DNA from: Oscheius dolichura
Taxonomy: Eukaryota; Nematoda; Chromadorea; Rhabditida; Rhabditidae
Reading direction: 5' to 3'
Length of the DNA stretch: 64,000 nt
NCBI GenBank assembly: GCA_932521035.1
Contig: OW051496.1
Span: forward strand, 620,001-684,000
Shown: one piece after another, positions 11,402 to 23,398 of the stretch
Numbering within the stretch: the first letter of the stretch is position 1
Layout: each line of letters opens with the position of its first letter
Translations under genes and position numbers: made by a program
The notes under the pieces: model-generated
The model's database searches: none
Told to the model about the DNA's origin: nothing
The model's input: the letters and a program-made list of their open reading frames with translations, nothing else

Positions 11402-14400
11402 ATGGATATTGCTGCAACCTTTGACCGGGAGCCGTTTCGACACACCGATCCCAAATACAAATGTGGCTGTGGGATAATGCATGTAAAGGTGGGCAGAATT
11501 CAAATTTTCCAAAAGAAATACAAACAAGTTATTGCTCGACACATTTAGTATGGGGTTAAAAGTATTCTTTGAAGCATTACAAATACTGAGCGCCGCCACA
11601 GCCGAAAGCACCACAGTTAGACAGGGAAACTAAATTATAAAGAGAAAAAGAAATGAATTAGTGGTATTTTATTGTTACGTTACCGAAAGTCCACTGCCAA
11701 AATGTGGGATAAGCAACTAAAACTGATCATTGAAGCGGAAAAAAAGAAGGGTAACGTTGTCGATGAGCACGAACTTTTGTTTCACCAACGATTGATAAGC
11801 AATTGACAGCCCAGGGAAATTACTGTGCGGTATCAATGACGCCTTAGAAAATAAAATTGACTTATTTGACAAAAAAAGGTCAAATGGGACACAGTTACAC
11901 AGCTAAATATGAGTCAAAAGTCTGTTTTTGAAAGGAGAATGAAATACTTTCGGTGCAAAGAGACTTTCGACTGTAATGTACTTTCGGCTTTGGATTTAAA
12001 ATGCCCAATGAAGATATGAAAGGGTTCACCAGCTCGGCAGTCAAGATCACTTTAGATGTGTTATGTTTCGACCACCATTCTTTAGCAATTGGCTTCTAGT
12101 GATATTCAATGCGATTAGTTCAGGGAAAAAAATTGATTCTTGTGACGATTCTGTAGAAGAAAACGCGCCAGCCACAGTTACGCAGTCAAATACTCTCACA
12201 AGACTAACTTATAGAGTTGTATAGAATTCAATTTGAAAAAGGTTTTACCATTCCTTCAAATTATTTTCTTTTCCCTTTCTTTAGTACTTCTAGACAAAAA
12301 AAATAGCAGCCACAACCAATAGCGCCACAATTCCACAGCCAAATAAACTTTTGAGAACCAAGAATACTCCAGGAATGCCGCCAAAACTGGTCTGTCAAAA
12401 TGTTTTGTCCATGACTTCATCAAATCACATTCCCTCTTTCTTTTACCCGTTTCGCTCTTGTTCAACTCGTTGGAATTTATGGTAGTGTTCGAAATGGGCT
12501 GCTGACTCACACTTGACAGCAGGTGGGAGAGAGTCTCGCCAGAAAAAGATGGCGAAGTATCAAAAATCAGGTCTGAAACTGGCATTCCGGTGGCGCCAAA
12601 TTAGTGTATGACTGGGCTGGGGGAGGAGAGGGAAGAAAGGAAGGGGATGGTGTCAAAACTGTGGACAAGGAGGGGGAGAAACAACATTGGGCTAGATAAC
12701 ATTGAGTAAAAAGGGTTCGTGGACCTTTTGAGGGGGGCTTGGAACATTTAGTAAACAATAAAATTCTGATTTATCCACATTTTTGATTTTTTTTTTGGGT
12801 TTCTTTGGAGTTATAAAGGTGAAAAGAAGGATAGTTGTGAATTAGTGTAACTGCTGTGTTTTCTGGCTGTCTAACTGTGGTAATAGGGGGAAAAATCGGA
12901 CTCGATCTAGAGCAGAAACATTGTTGGGTAGCCTCAAAGCTTTTGAAGAGGGTATAAAGCCAAAATAACCATAAACTCTCTTACTCTTCTGGATAATTTC
13001 GGGGTAAATGCAGACGAAGTGGGTGCAAATAAACAAGATTTTGTATCTTTCGTGGTAAAGATTTATTTAGTGAGGGTAGAGCCCCCATGAAGTCTTAGAA
13101 TGGTGCTTGGTGCATAGAAAACAACAGAATCCTGTCTTATTCTCATTTTTGGTTCATAAAAATCGAAATAAATTTCATTCATAAAAATCGAAATAAATTC
13201 GTTTCCTTGAGCTTTTAAGACTGAAAAAGAGGGGAATTTCGTAATGCGGTGATAGAATCTTCTGGCTGTCTAACTGTGGTAACAAAGGAAAATGAAGAGT
13301 ATACAGGACAAGGAACATTTCGAGTTCGCGTCAAATGTTTTAAGGTTGCTATAAAACGAAAATAATAACAAAAGCTTGCTCATTTATGGAGAAATGTTTT
13401 GAAATAACCCGGCTAGGAGCTAACAGACATGGAAACGTTCGGCACGTGAAACGGGTATAAGCTGCTCCGGGACTTTTGAGGGAAGCGTAAAACATTTGCA
13501 AAAAACGCAGCTTTTCCATAAAATTATGCATTACGCAAATGGACATTGAAATTTATCGAATTCCCCTCAATTATTATAAAGAAGATGTGAAGCAAAAAAT
13601 AAACGAAAACCAAGTTCCATTTTTCAGGATGCCTGCAAGATCATCGCCGCTCTAGGATGTCTAGTTGTTCTTATTCAGATTCTCACCCTTATCGCCGATT
13701 TCACGTGAGTTTTGCTCTTTTCTTTTCTTTACTTCTACTTATAAAGTTTGAGACTAGAAGAGCCCAGTTTTTTTGTGAGGGGCGCCTTGGCCGGCCGACG
13801 CCCCTGTTTTGTGTTGGCGGAGGCTCCGCGCTTGGGGTTTCTCCACTTTGGGAATTTCGGTCGAAGTCTCCGTCTTTGACAAAACAAAAGCTTGGCCATT
13901 CTGACCGCTAGCTGACCGAGGCAGGCCGCTTATAGGAAAAGGCTTAACTTTGGTAAAGTGCTGTCGATTCCCGTCCTATTGGTGGAACAAAGAGTTTCAA
14001 CCCTTTCACGCTGCTTTCTGTCTATTTTTCAGGAATTTTACCAAGGCAAAATCCTAGGGAAAGTCGTTTTCTATATTTGACTACTTTTTGAGACCTAGAG
14101 AAGTAGAAAAGCATGTCCAGAAGTGCCATCAGGGTACATATTATTCAATTTTTCACATCCCCGATAAATACCGAGAATGCAGCATAAACAATGACTTTTC
14201 TCTCGGATAATCATCGATAGCCTGAATTTTCTGTTCTTTTCGTTCAAAAAATAAGACAGACAATAAGAAAAGAGGAGAATTTTATCTTTTGGGTAGGGAA
14301 TACCCTTGGTTCAACGGTTTGTTTGAAACAGGTCCAGTTCTTCCTAAAAATGGCGTCTAAATTGTGATCCCCTTCCATTGGGTACTGTAATTCTTCTTTT

Positions 14401-16045
14401 AATTGCTTCGTAATTCCTTCAAATTATCCGAAAATGCCGTAAAATAGTAATTTATGGACTGCGAGTAATTCGTTATGGTAATTCGGTAAAATACAAAGTG
14501 GGATCGCTTTTCCCTGTCCTGGAGCCTATTTCGCAATTCTAATGTTTTTTTCCTGTATTTTCCTAGTTACTTTTCCCAAAGTCTCATAATTTCTATAAAA
14601 CAAGAAAGCGAAACGAAGATCTAATTTACCGGCTTTCCTTATTTATAATCAAAAAATTTCAGAGCAACTTCTTGGTGGGCGATATTCATCCACATCCTTC
14701 TGATCCTCATCATCGCTGCCGTTGTCGCCTGTCTTATCTACGCTACGAAGACTGAAAATGAGAAACTGCTCATTCCTTTTATGATATTATTGGTGAGTAA
14801 TTATAGATGGTCCCATAACGAACGTGATTCTAGTGTCTGGCTATCTTCGTCTTCCTAGTCCTGTTGGTCTTCTCCGTCTGGTCACTGATTGATCCCCACT
14901 CTAATCCAGCCCGGGTCGCCAATAACATCGTGATCACGAGAAATGACACAATCAAAGAGGACCAGGGAATGGAAGATAATCAGAATGGTGGGTTTAAGGG
15001 GGCCAATGTTCAACCTCACCATGGTGAACTCACCATCTTTTGAGTATCAGCCTGTACATTTATGTCCACCAACAACCAGTCGAGGCTGCATTGTTTCGGG
15101 TGGTTGGAATTTTGGTATTTTCGGGGTTCTTGAAGTTTCTAGTGAGGGTTAGAGAGCCGGGAAAGACTGCCACACTTTTGACAGCTCATTCTCATTCTTT
15201 TGGATATTTTCAGTTTCCTCGAGTGGTTTTATACAAGAAAGGCTAACGGTTTCAATACCACAGTCTTGAGCTCGGCTTCAATTTATTGTAATTTTCTAGG
15301 TTTCGCTTTTCTCTTTTATACACCCAGCTATTTATTAGCTGCTCACAATTAGCATATAATCTCCGAAAATGGTTCTATCAAAACAAGAAGCAGTTGCTGT
15401 ATTTCGAAGATATATTAAATTTGTTTTTTCTTGTTTAGAGTTTATCTAATTTCCTATGCAAAATGCAGTTGATTGTCTCAGACTTTTGGAGCCAAACGCT
15501 TTTTTTAGTTTCATTCTTCCTTCTTATGATAGCGGCCTATTATTTGGTACTTCGCGGTCCAAAAAGCAATGGTATAATGTTCGCTTCAAATGATTTGTTT
15601 TTGAGATTCTTCTTTCTGTTCTCACATTGGAGAAATTTTTGTTGATTCCGGTTGTGAACTTTTGCTTTTTTTTGGGTTTCACTGGGAATTTATAACATTC
15701 AAATGCAAAAAAACGGTAGTGATCCATAGTCAATTCTGATGGAAATATCTTTTTTTTTTTTCTAATTTTTTGAGTATCGACTAGTCTTTTTTTATGGTAT
15801 CCAATAGTTTAGTTGTTACGTTTTCACCTTACTCTTCCAATTATATCGTCTAATTTTCAGCTATTCGAGTCACCTCGGCCCTTGGCTGTACCGCCGCCGT
15901 CATTGGAATTGCCCTCTGCGCCTGGTTCTTCATGATCGTCTACAAGTACTTCGTCTACCTCCGGGAGATGAAAGAAGCCCGTAATCCGAGAAACGTCGTC
16001 CATCATGACATTCAAATTACCACGCTGAAGAAGGGAATGCAATAA
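11402..16045 (+). CDS. four-TM LAPTM-like membrane protein
   Basis: Five exons join with matching phases: 11402-11488, 13628-13704, 14663-14792, 14834-14987 and 15861-16045, giving 210 residues. The N terminus MDIAATFDREPFRHTDPKYK is followed by the Cys motif CGCGIMHVK. Four hydrophobic segments follow: IIAALGCLVVLIQILTLIAD, WAIFIHILLILIIAAVVACL, LLIPFMILLCLAIFVFLVLL and ALGCTAAVIGIALCAWFFMI. The tail is basic and polar. The Cys-Gly-Cys motif before TM1 and the four-TM layout resemble LAPTM4/5-type endolysosomal proteins, a family expanded in nematodes; the exact subfamily is not certain. Intron 1 is 2.1 kb and full of diverged repeats. The gene ends 570 bp from the snx-17 stop on the other strand, with a hairpin MITE between them. 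Confidence 0.75.
11540..13540. repeat. diverged duplications in intron 1 of the LAPTM-like gene
   Basis: GGCTGTCTAACTGTGG occurs at 12865 and 13264 and, in reverse, at 11611. Similar flanking text recurs about 285 bp apart (11785 versus 12070) and about 400 bp apart (12860 versus 13262). The intron appears to have grown by repeated local duplication. Confidence 0.5.
12256..12585 (-). CDS. possible small antisense gene inside the intron
   Basis: A 109-codon minus-strand frame begins MPVSDLIFDTSPSFSGETLS, is Ser/Thr-rich, and contains a GTAAAAG donor-like and a TTTTGACAG acceptor-like site. Beyond the acceptor, an alternative frame reads FLVLKSLFGCGIVALLVVAA and then a stop, which would be a C-terminal membrane anchor; the phase does not fit exactly. 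It could be a tail-anchored protein or chance. Confidence 0.2.
   Translation of the reverse strand: MPVSDLIFDTSPSFSGETLSHLLSSVSQQPISNTTINSNELNKSETGKRKRECDLMKSWTKHFDRPVLAAFLEYSWFSKVYLAVELWRYWLWLLFFLSRSTKEREKKII
13790..13972 (+). repeat. dispersed repeat P, copy 1
   Basis: About 180 bp from GGCCGACGCCCC through TGTGTTGGCGGAGGCTCCGC to TTTGGTAAAGTGCTGTCGAT. A second copy lies at 43744-43923 in the same orientation with substitutions. The 5' edge is a GC-rich small hairpin in both. Confidence 0.7.
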
Positions 16046-16220
16046 GACCATACTCTCAATTTTCCAACTTATTCATCCCTAAGATTACCAAAACTTTCAC
16101 TTCCTCTTTATTAATCCTATCTGAAAAACATTAAAAATTGTAAATTTTCCCTATTATTGGACCCAATTGTTCTTTTTTCCGGTTTCAGATTGATTTCTAC
16201 CCTCGTTTTCACAAATTCCC

Positions 16221-16298
16221 GCACCCGTAAATTCTCGGCAGCTAAAAGTATAGGCGCGCCTCTTCAAGGCGGAGCAGCTGCCGAGATTTTACGGGTGC
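16221..16298. mobile_element. hairpin MITE family M, copy A
   Basis: Ends GCACCCGTAAATTCTCGGCA and the near-perfect reverse complement enclose a GC-rich core with GGCGCGCC. Total length is 78 bp. It lies between the convergent LAPTM-like and snx-17 genes. Confidence 0.75.
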
Positions 16299-16617
16299 GG
16301 CAGCGCAACTTCCAAATTTCTCCCGATTTCCTCGAATTTTTTTCTGCTTTAGATTGTACATAAAAACTTATCATTTTTCCAATTCGTACTTCCATTAGAG
16401 GCTGGAACAACTTTGATAAAACAATTTTATTATCCAGTTACCGTAATCCCCGGTATATTATTATGCTACAAATTGAATCACATACAATAGAGTAAATGCC
16501 TCGTTTTTGACTATTTTTTGGGAGAAACACGTATTTTTCACAACCTTTTTTGGTAGAAAAGAAGTAGAGATGGTTATGGATATGAAGGAGAGACGAGAGG
16601 GAGAGAAAGGGAATAAA

Positions 16618-19600
16618 TTATAGATCGTCGTTGGTTATATTGGCGAAGGCTTCATTATGAAGGGGAAGAACGTCCTGAAAATTGGGAAAATTAGAAAAAA
16701 AAAAGAAAGAAAAAGACAGATTTGTAAATTGAGAGAAACAGTATAGTTCTTTTCCAACTGATAGAGTTACAGTAATTTGCCTCAGTTCGGAACCATTTTG
16801 GGATCGGAGAACAAAATCGCAAAATTTGCCTGATGTTCTAGGAAAAACGTGATTATCGTATCGTTATCCGTTGAAAAAAATACTATACAAGAAAATCTGT
16901 CATCAAGCAATCAGTAAATTACCAAAAAAATTACAATTAATCCTAATCCAGAACAGAAAAAATTGCAATTTTCCCAAAATGTGAAAATCTGTTTTTTTCG
17001 GAAAAAGATCAGGAGAATCAACGCTTTTTCTCAATAGATTACGGTACATTTATTTGTAAATGGGAGAATTTTTTTTAGAAAACCCTGCCCTGCTCATAGC
17101 TTATTTAGTGGAGAACACGCAGAAGCAAGAAAACACTACTTGACAACATCGGCCTTCTTATAAAACTAGTCCATAAAACGCAAAAAAGTGCACTTTTCCT
17201 TCTGTACTGCAGTATTTCCACAAAATTACAGTACTTCCTCTAAAAGAATTCTCTCTCTTTGATGAGAAAAACCAAAGCCCAGAGATTTCTTTCTTTACTA
17301 TGATCCTAGCCGAGTAAGCACTACGATTATCAGATTCACGGTTGACTTTGTTATCAAATTGATATGAGGACCTGCCACGGATTGTTGGAAGACTTCGCAG
17401 GCAAATAAATCAAAGGAGAGAACCACATAAAATTGCAATATTATCTTCCTATGACGTTTTGTAGTCCTTGCTTTGTTTTTTGTTATGTTTTAGATTGCCC
17501 ATTAAAGGATCCGCTTTCTTTCTGCTCGCTTAGTTCATTACATTTTTCCCAAGATCTATCCAAGAATTTGAAAAATTTGTTTCAAAATTGGTTTCTACTG
17601 AAGAGTGTAAATTTGTTTTGAGCCGCTGAACCTGAGCCTGTGAAGTAACTGAATTAAAAAATTTTTTTGTTTTTTAAAAAATTTTGAACCTAGTATAAAT
17701 TCTATCCAAGAAACATACCAAACATACGTCGAATTGATTATTTTATGTTGATCTTTTTTGTTTTATGTTGATCATAAAACCTTTTTCCTTTCTATTTTTT
17801 GTTATTGTTACAATTTCTGGAGCCAAACTCACCGTAATAGTAGTAAAAACATCGCTGAAGCTGTCAAACAGGTCCGACATCCCGGGATCGTCATTTATCG
17901 CCGACTTTGCTGTTTTTATGCTCATCGTTGACCGTGACGATGTCCTGCTCATTGTCGAGCTGCTGGCCGACTCTCCATTCTGGGGTTCTTCTTCTTTTTG
18001 AGACCCAGTCGGGGAGGGTTTACTCTCTAAACTTCGTTTCGGCGGGTCTAGGTACATCGACATCCCGCAACCGCCTCCATTCAATGCCAACTGATCCTCA
18101 ATCTGAAAATTTGACATATTGGTCTTGAGAAGAAAGGGGATTACGGTACCGACATGTTCCGGAACTCGTTGAGGATTTCATTGCCTACGGATTGAAAGAG
18201 GAGCGAGAGGAGGACCGCCTGGTCCGTGGAGAGGGATATCCACTGGAAGGTGTCCTTCCCCGTCATGTACTCAAAGTCAAATACCTGAAAAAGCAGTATA
18301 AAACCTACAAAAATGATAAATTTTCCAATTTCAGGACAAATCCAAGTCAGTGCCGTTGCACCCGTAAAATCTCGGCAGCTGAAAGCCCTGTAGTTCGTGC
18401 GCGGCGCAGAACTTCTCCTCCAGCTGCTGAGATGTTACGGGTCCCGCCCCAGACCATTTCAGTGCACTGGCACCCATAAAATCTCTGCAGCTGGAATTTC
18501 TTTTTATCAGAAATAGTCAATCTCTATATTTCAGTACTGCCGAGGTTCTACGGGTGCAGAAAACCAAACAATGACCAATAAATCAGGACAAAACCTACAG
18601 TAGGCCGGCATTCCCCTTCCACTTGGCTAATCCTCCAGAATCTGATCCTCGTCGCCTTGAAAATAGCTTCGCTTGACCACTAAAACCCAATTTTTGGTCT
18701 AAAAATCAGTAAAAGAGCTTACATTTTCGCCATAATTCAGTACAATCTGCCTTCTTCCTATCTTCACCCGGCATTTTGTGTCCTCCTTTGGGAATTTCGA
18801 AACAGACTCGCTTAGGACTTCGTAGGAATAACTCGGAAGGAGGTGACACATCCGGAGAAATTGGACATGGTCCCCGTTCCGCTCGAGAGCCTTCAGCCGC
18901 TCTGCCTGTTCCGGCCGGGTTACGGTAAACCGCCTATTAGCGAAATCTGCCTTTGCCTGGAATTTTCCAGTTTCAAGGAGGGAACAAGGGCTACAGTACC
19001 TGCCTGAAGAGTAATTTACACATCGCCTCCTTGTCCAGGAAACTCTCCTCAATTCCTGGCTCCCAAATAAGTTTTCGGATCATCAATCGGTGGTAGATTC
19101 CCTGGGCCATGGATTTGTGATTCGATTGTTGAAGACTGATGTAGGGGGACTCGAAATTTCGAAGCAGACGAACACCTGAAGAATTGGAAAGATTAAAATT
19201 TGATTTTGGTGGCTTCAACGTGGATATTTATTGAAAATAAAGGAGATGGTTTCATTACACGAGTGCTTTTTTTTTTGTAACAAACAAGTTTCGAGAAGGA
19301 ATTTTGACTTTATTCGCATCAATTTGGGCATTTATAAGAAAGTAACCCGTTAGTTTTGCTAGTATGAAAAAATTTGGGTCAACGTTTCGAAATTTTGAAT
19401 AATTAGAACTCACACATGACATTATTTGAGTTCCTGTCCATTTCATCCAGTGATCGGACCATAAAGAGCCCAAAATATGAGAGAAGAACATCCGATTGGA
19501 TGTTCAAAGCCTGGGAGAGGAGTTTCATCACGGCGTTTGTACTGGAGTCGACGTTGGCCTTGATTACCATCTTTTCCCCGTCCGGGAGGTGGAGGTCCAG

Positions 19601-21340
19601 GGTTACGTGGATACTGGTAGCCCGGAAGGAGGAGACTTGCGTATCCAAGAACCATTTTTCAGTTGTCGGATGGCGGACAATTTCTGGATGTTGAACCACT
19701 GAAATGGGAAAGTAATAAGTACCATAATCCTTTTAAAACGAAGAGAGAAACCTTTAAAAATACGGTAGAGGGACTAAATTAACCGACGCGCCGCCGCACC
19801 CGTAAAATCTCGGCAGCAGAAACTCAAGTTATTTTGGGGCGCCGTGGAACAATCCCTCCAGCTGCCAAGATTTTACGGGTGTGGGTGGCATTGGGACGAC
19901 GTACTGCTCTAGAGTTTCTCCGCTCTTGTTATGGAAGAAGTAAAACCTACATCCGTTCAAATATTTGCTCAATTTGTGCTTCCTCTCCTCCAATTGTTTC
20001 TCATTCAAATTGAACAATTTCTTCGGCGGAAAAGGCGGTCCCCGGTATTTTAGACCGAATCTGAAAAAATTGGGAATGTATATCAACAAATGCGATCCCA
20101 GATTTTTATAAGCAGCCTTATTATCCCTCAGCCGAAGCTAAAAATAACAATTTTGAAATGAACTACTAGATACACAGAGAGAGGGATAGAGGAAAAACAG
20201 CGTCATATGTTGTGATCATTGTCACGGCTGTTTGCAGAATTACTCGGTTGTGTGGAAGGAAAAAATTGTTGATGGTCTAGAGGACTGAATGTTTCAAGAG
20301 AAGTATAAAAGCAAAGCGGGGACGATCAAAAGTGATGGAGCCATCATTTCTCTCTTTTAGAAAAACGAAAACGTCTTTCTTGAAAGGAAATTTCTTGTTC
20401 ATCTGGGCTAATCACACTCCCTTACCAGAATGTTTCAAGGTAAGTTCAAATAGTAGCAAATAAATGGGAATGCTATTTATTTAATTCAATATATATTCAA
20501 CATTCAATATATTAGGTCGCGTCAAGAGTACTTGTTAGAAAAACGCCATAACTTTTTTATTTTCCACGCTTTCTGGGAGTGTAATATGTCAAAATGTAGC
20601 CCTAGGTCTGACTTTTGCCCTGACCAAGACAAAAACCCTAGGACGTTTGACGCGCCCTAATAGTACTTCCACTATCATCAGAAGTAAACTAACCCGATTT
20701 TTCACTGTGTCAGGTTCAGCATAAATTCAAGGAATTTGCCCGCTTCTAATGGGCTCTATGTGGTAAATAAAAAACAGAAAATAGCATCTCTAGTGGGCAG
20801 AATTGTTTCAAGGAAAGAATAAAATAAAACAAAGAGGTCTGTATGCCGCTTTCTCCATTAGACATATTGTATGCATACTGTTTCTGTTTCGGGATTCCAA
20901 TAAATTTCAAGAATTTTGTTTGTTCCATTGCTAGCTGCTCCCATCCGGACTCAATTACAGTAACCAAAAACCCGGGGAAAAGCCAATGGCTATTCCCCCT
21001 TCCCGATCAAAAGTGGCAGTTCAGTAGTCAAAATAGGGATTTTCAATGTTTCGGGATGGAATTAAATATTGCAAATTTCGAATCAATTTGATCTTTAGGT
21101 CAGGTCAGTCAAGCTTCTTACCCCCAATAAAATCCAGCCCTACCTCATTTTGATGCTCTCCGACAGTTGCCACAGTTGACTGAACCTCACCGAGCAGTGA
21201 AACCATCCATTTACATGAATATTAAACGCCTGGAATTGTTATTTTCCCTCTCTTTCAGCTAGCAAAACTACCGTGTATTTACTAATGCCGTCATTCTTCT
21301 CCACAAGAATCTGGGTGTCGGGCACGGCGAGATGGATCAT
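16618..21340 (-). CDS. snx-17: sorting nexin 17 homologue (PX + FERM-like)
   Basis: Endosomal cargo adaptor that binds NPxY-type tails and retrieves receptors. The start at 21340 reads [20 protein letters not shown]; the next exon, [20 protein letters not shown], matches human 'AYNIHVNGVLHCRVRYSQL'. The PX core [20 protein letters not shown] and SKYLNG follow, then the FERM-like region: [87 protein letters not shown] and [21 protein letters not shown] Ser-rich linker ([20 protein letters not shown]) precedes the last exon, which ends ANITNDDL*, like the conserved GIGDEDL terminus of SNX17. All junctions checked keep frame. Three hairpin MITEs sit in introns (18358-18443, 18470-18557, 19796-19881), and a family-T element at 16742-16888 lies in the last intron. 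Confidence 0.92.
16742..16888. mobile_element. MITE-like family T, copy 1
   Basis: Begins TATAGTTCTTTTCCAACTGA and ends with the imperfect reverse complement. The interior holds TTACAGTAATTTGCC and CAAAATCGCAAAATTTGCC. Same layout as 38776-38920. The TA ends suggest, but do not prove, a Tc1/mariner-type TA target. Confidence 0.6.
18358..18443. mobile_element. hairpin MITE family M, copy B
   Basis: Left end GCACCCGTAAAATCTCGGCA; right end CTGAGATGTTACGGGT. In an intron of snx-17. Confidence 0.7.
18470..18557. mobile_element. hairpin MITE family M, copy C
   Basis: More diverged ends: CACCCATAAAATCTCTGCAG and GCCGAGGTTCTACGGGTGC. It follows copy B by 27 bp in the same intron, so the pair may reflect local duplication. 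Confidence 0.6.
19796..19881. mobile_element. hairpin MITE family M, copy D
   Basis: GCACCCGTAAAATCTCGGCA at the left and CTGCCAAGATTTTACGGGTG at the right. It lies in the snx-17 intron that follows the PX exon; a frame open into it (from KYLNG) is a read-through artefact. Confidence 0.75.
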
Positions 21341-21484
21341 CGCGTCTTCTGGCCTCAGCGCGCCGGGATAAAATACATTTACTACTTGCGCAGACTGGAA
21401 ATATGAATTATTTGTGTTCTGGAAGGGAAATAAAGTGAGGAAGAGGGAGGGGAAAACCAGTGAATGAAGAGCGAGGTGATCCTC

Positions 21485-21570
21485 AAAAAGCAAAAAGGTT
21501 TGGCACCAAGGGGGATCAAACCCGCGACGGTTTGTGCTTGGCGCGCGCCACATGGCACTGCACCATTGAA
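21485..21570 (-). repeat. tRNA-like A-box/B-box element 2
   Basis: On the minus strand TGGTGCAGTGCCATG (A-box-like) and GGGTTTGATCCCC (B-box) are followed by CCAAACCTTTTTGC. No proper cloverleaf is found. Upstream of the snx-17 start. Confidence 0.35.
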
Positions 21571-23397
21571 TACAACGCCGTCAGTGCAGTAATGCGTGGT
21601 GAAGAGGGTAATTTAAAGAACTTACAGTATATTCTTCTGGAAAAGAGGAAGAAGTGAAGGGACATGGCGGCGCCAACGGGGGATCGTCACCGGCAGCAGC
21701 GGCCACCATCAGGCGGGAGGGGGACTGTGTGTGGGCTCACCGGATTTTCGACTGTCACTGCCTAGATTATCATGACCGGTTGCTGGCTGGTGGTGTCCTC
21801 CCCCCGATGTTTCTGTGTTCGCGCGACTCCTATTTCTCTCTTTTTCACTTGACTGTTACCTGGTGATGCGTGTCGAACGGCAGGGGGTATACAGGGGTGG
21901 TGGAATGCAGCAGGAAGAACCGGTTACTAGGGGAGAGTCCGACCCGAGGTCACATATATAGTGTTATCAGATGGTAAAGAGGCAGCTGGGGGTCATAAGG
22001 AGAGAAAGTTTTCTATTTTTAATTTTTGGAAAGTGTTTGCAAGAGGAAATTGCAAGAAAATGAAGGAAAAATAAGCAAAAACGACGAATTTAACAGAAGT
22101 TTCAAAAATCCGTGTTTGAATAACCCGCGAATATTTTCGCGGGCGTCAGGGTTTCAGGAAAATCTTTTCCTTGTTTTGCTCTTCGCAAAAATTCATTTAC
22201 TTATTGCCGTTGTTCGTTTTTTTTCTTCTCTACCATCTGTTGTAGTTTATTTCTGCTTGTAATTGACAAAAACTGTATTAGAAGTAGAAGCAGCATAATA
22301 CAAAGAACGAGCATAGCGTCAGATATCCAGAAAAGGTGTTAGAAATAGAGAAAAGCATTGATACTTCAACAACTTCAAAAGTCCGCAAAAGTTTATGCAT
22401 ACTTGGCAAATTACGAGATATTCATTGTTTGTTGAACGTTACGTTCTTCACCATGCTTTACTACAAATAGATGGATATTGCTATTGTTACATTGGTCTTT
22501 ATTCATTCTTGTCAAAATCAGATATTGTTATAATGTGAAGCTCTTGTCATGGAGAAAGACAGCAGAGTATCGAACGTCGCAAATAGTTGCCATTATTTGT
22601 ATTTCACCTACTTATTTCTGCATGCTTTTCTAATTTCTCGCTCTCAATTTATGTTTACTGTTGATTGATATATTGATATTTATTACAAATGTAATTGAGC
22701 TAATTGCTAAAGGATACAAGGGTTTGAAGCCAACAAGATGAACATTTGATTTGCTATGGAAGTGCCGGGCATCACAAGAATTTTCACGGCCGGATTCAAA
22801 AGTTGCTGCTCCAGTTTTATGTCACAATAGTTTTTGTATTGAATCCGCTTAGATAATGCCAGTAACCTACTTATACTACGCGTAGGGAAGTCGGCCGACG
22901 AATGAGAGGAAGCACACATAGAGAATACAATAGAAATGCCAAGAAGGAAGTCAGTTTTAAAAGGGAAATCATAGCAGGCGTGAGATCGGTATTTTGCCAT
23001 GTGAAAAGGTAAACCATGAGAGAAAGATGAAGTCAGTCAAGCGTGTGAACGCTAGAAATGTTGATAAAATAACTTGGACATAATATGGGAGACGGTGGTG
23101 GAAATTGTACGTATGCTTGGCTGTTCGTCAGCAACAGTGAGCTGAAATGATTTCGAATATCTTGTTTTGCTTATTTATGTTCATCTCACGTGATTCTCTT
23201 TATTTATTAAGTATTATTTGTTCTTTTTATGAGTAAATGATGCACAACTATTGTTAGAAGCAAATAAAATCAATTGATTTGCATTGCACGTAGCAAATTC
23301 TCGCTTTTCATTATTTCCATGTCTTCTCATTATTTCTTGTCTGCTCTTTGCATGTTGTAATTTCTAACAAATCTTATATTGATTATTTTATTTGCAG
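21571..23397. other. 1.8 kb spacer upstream of the PRPF38B-UCHL5 pair
   Basis: AT-rich, with no recognised gene. A minus-strand 97-codon frame at 22707-23000 (MAKYRSHACYDFPFKTDFLL, then a hydrophobic run) could encode a small secreted protein, but nothing else supports it. The stretch just before 23398 ends in TTTTATTTGCAG, read as a trans-splice acceptor. Confidence 0.4.
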
Positions 23398-23398
23398 A

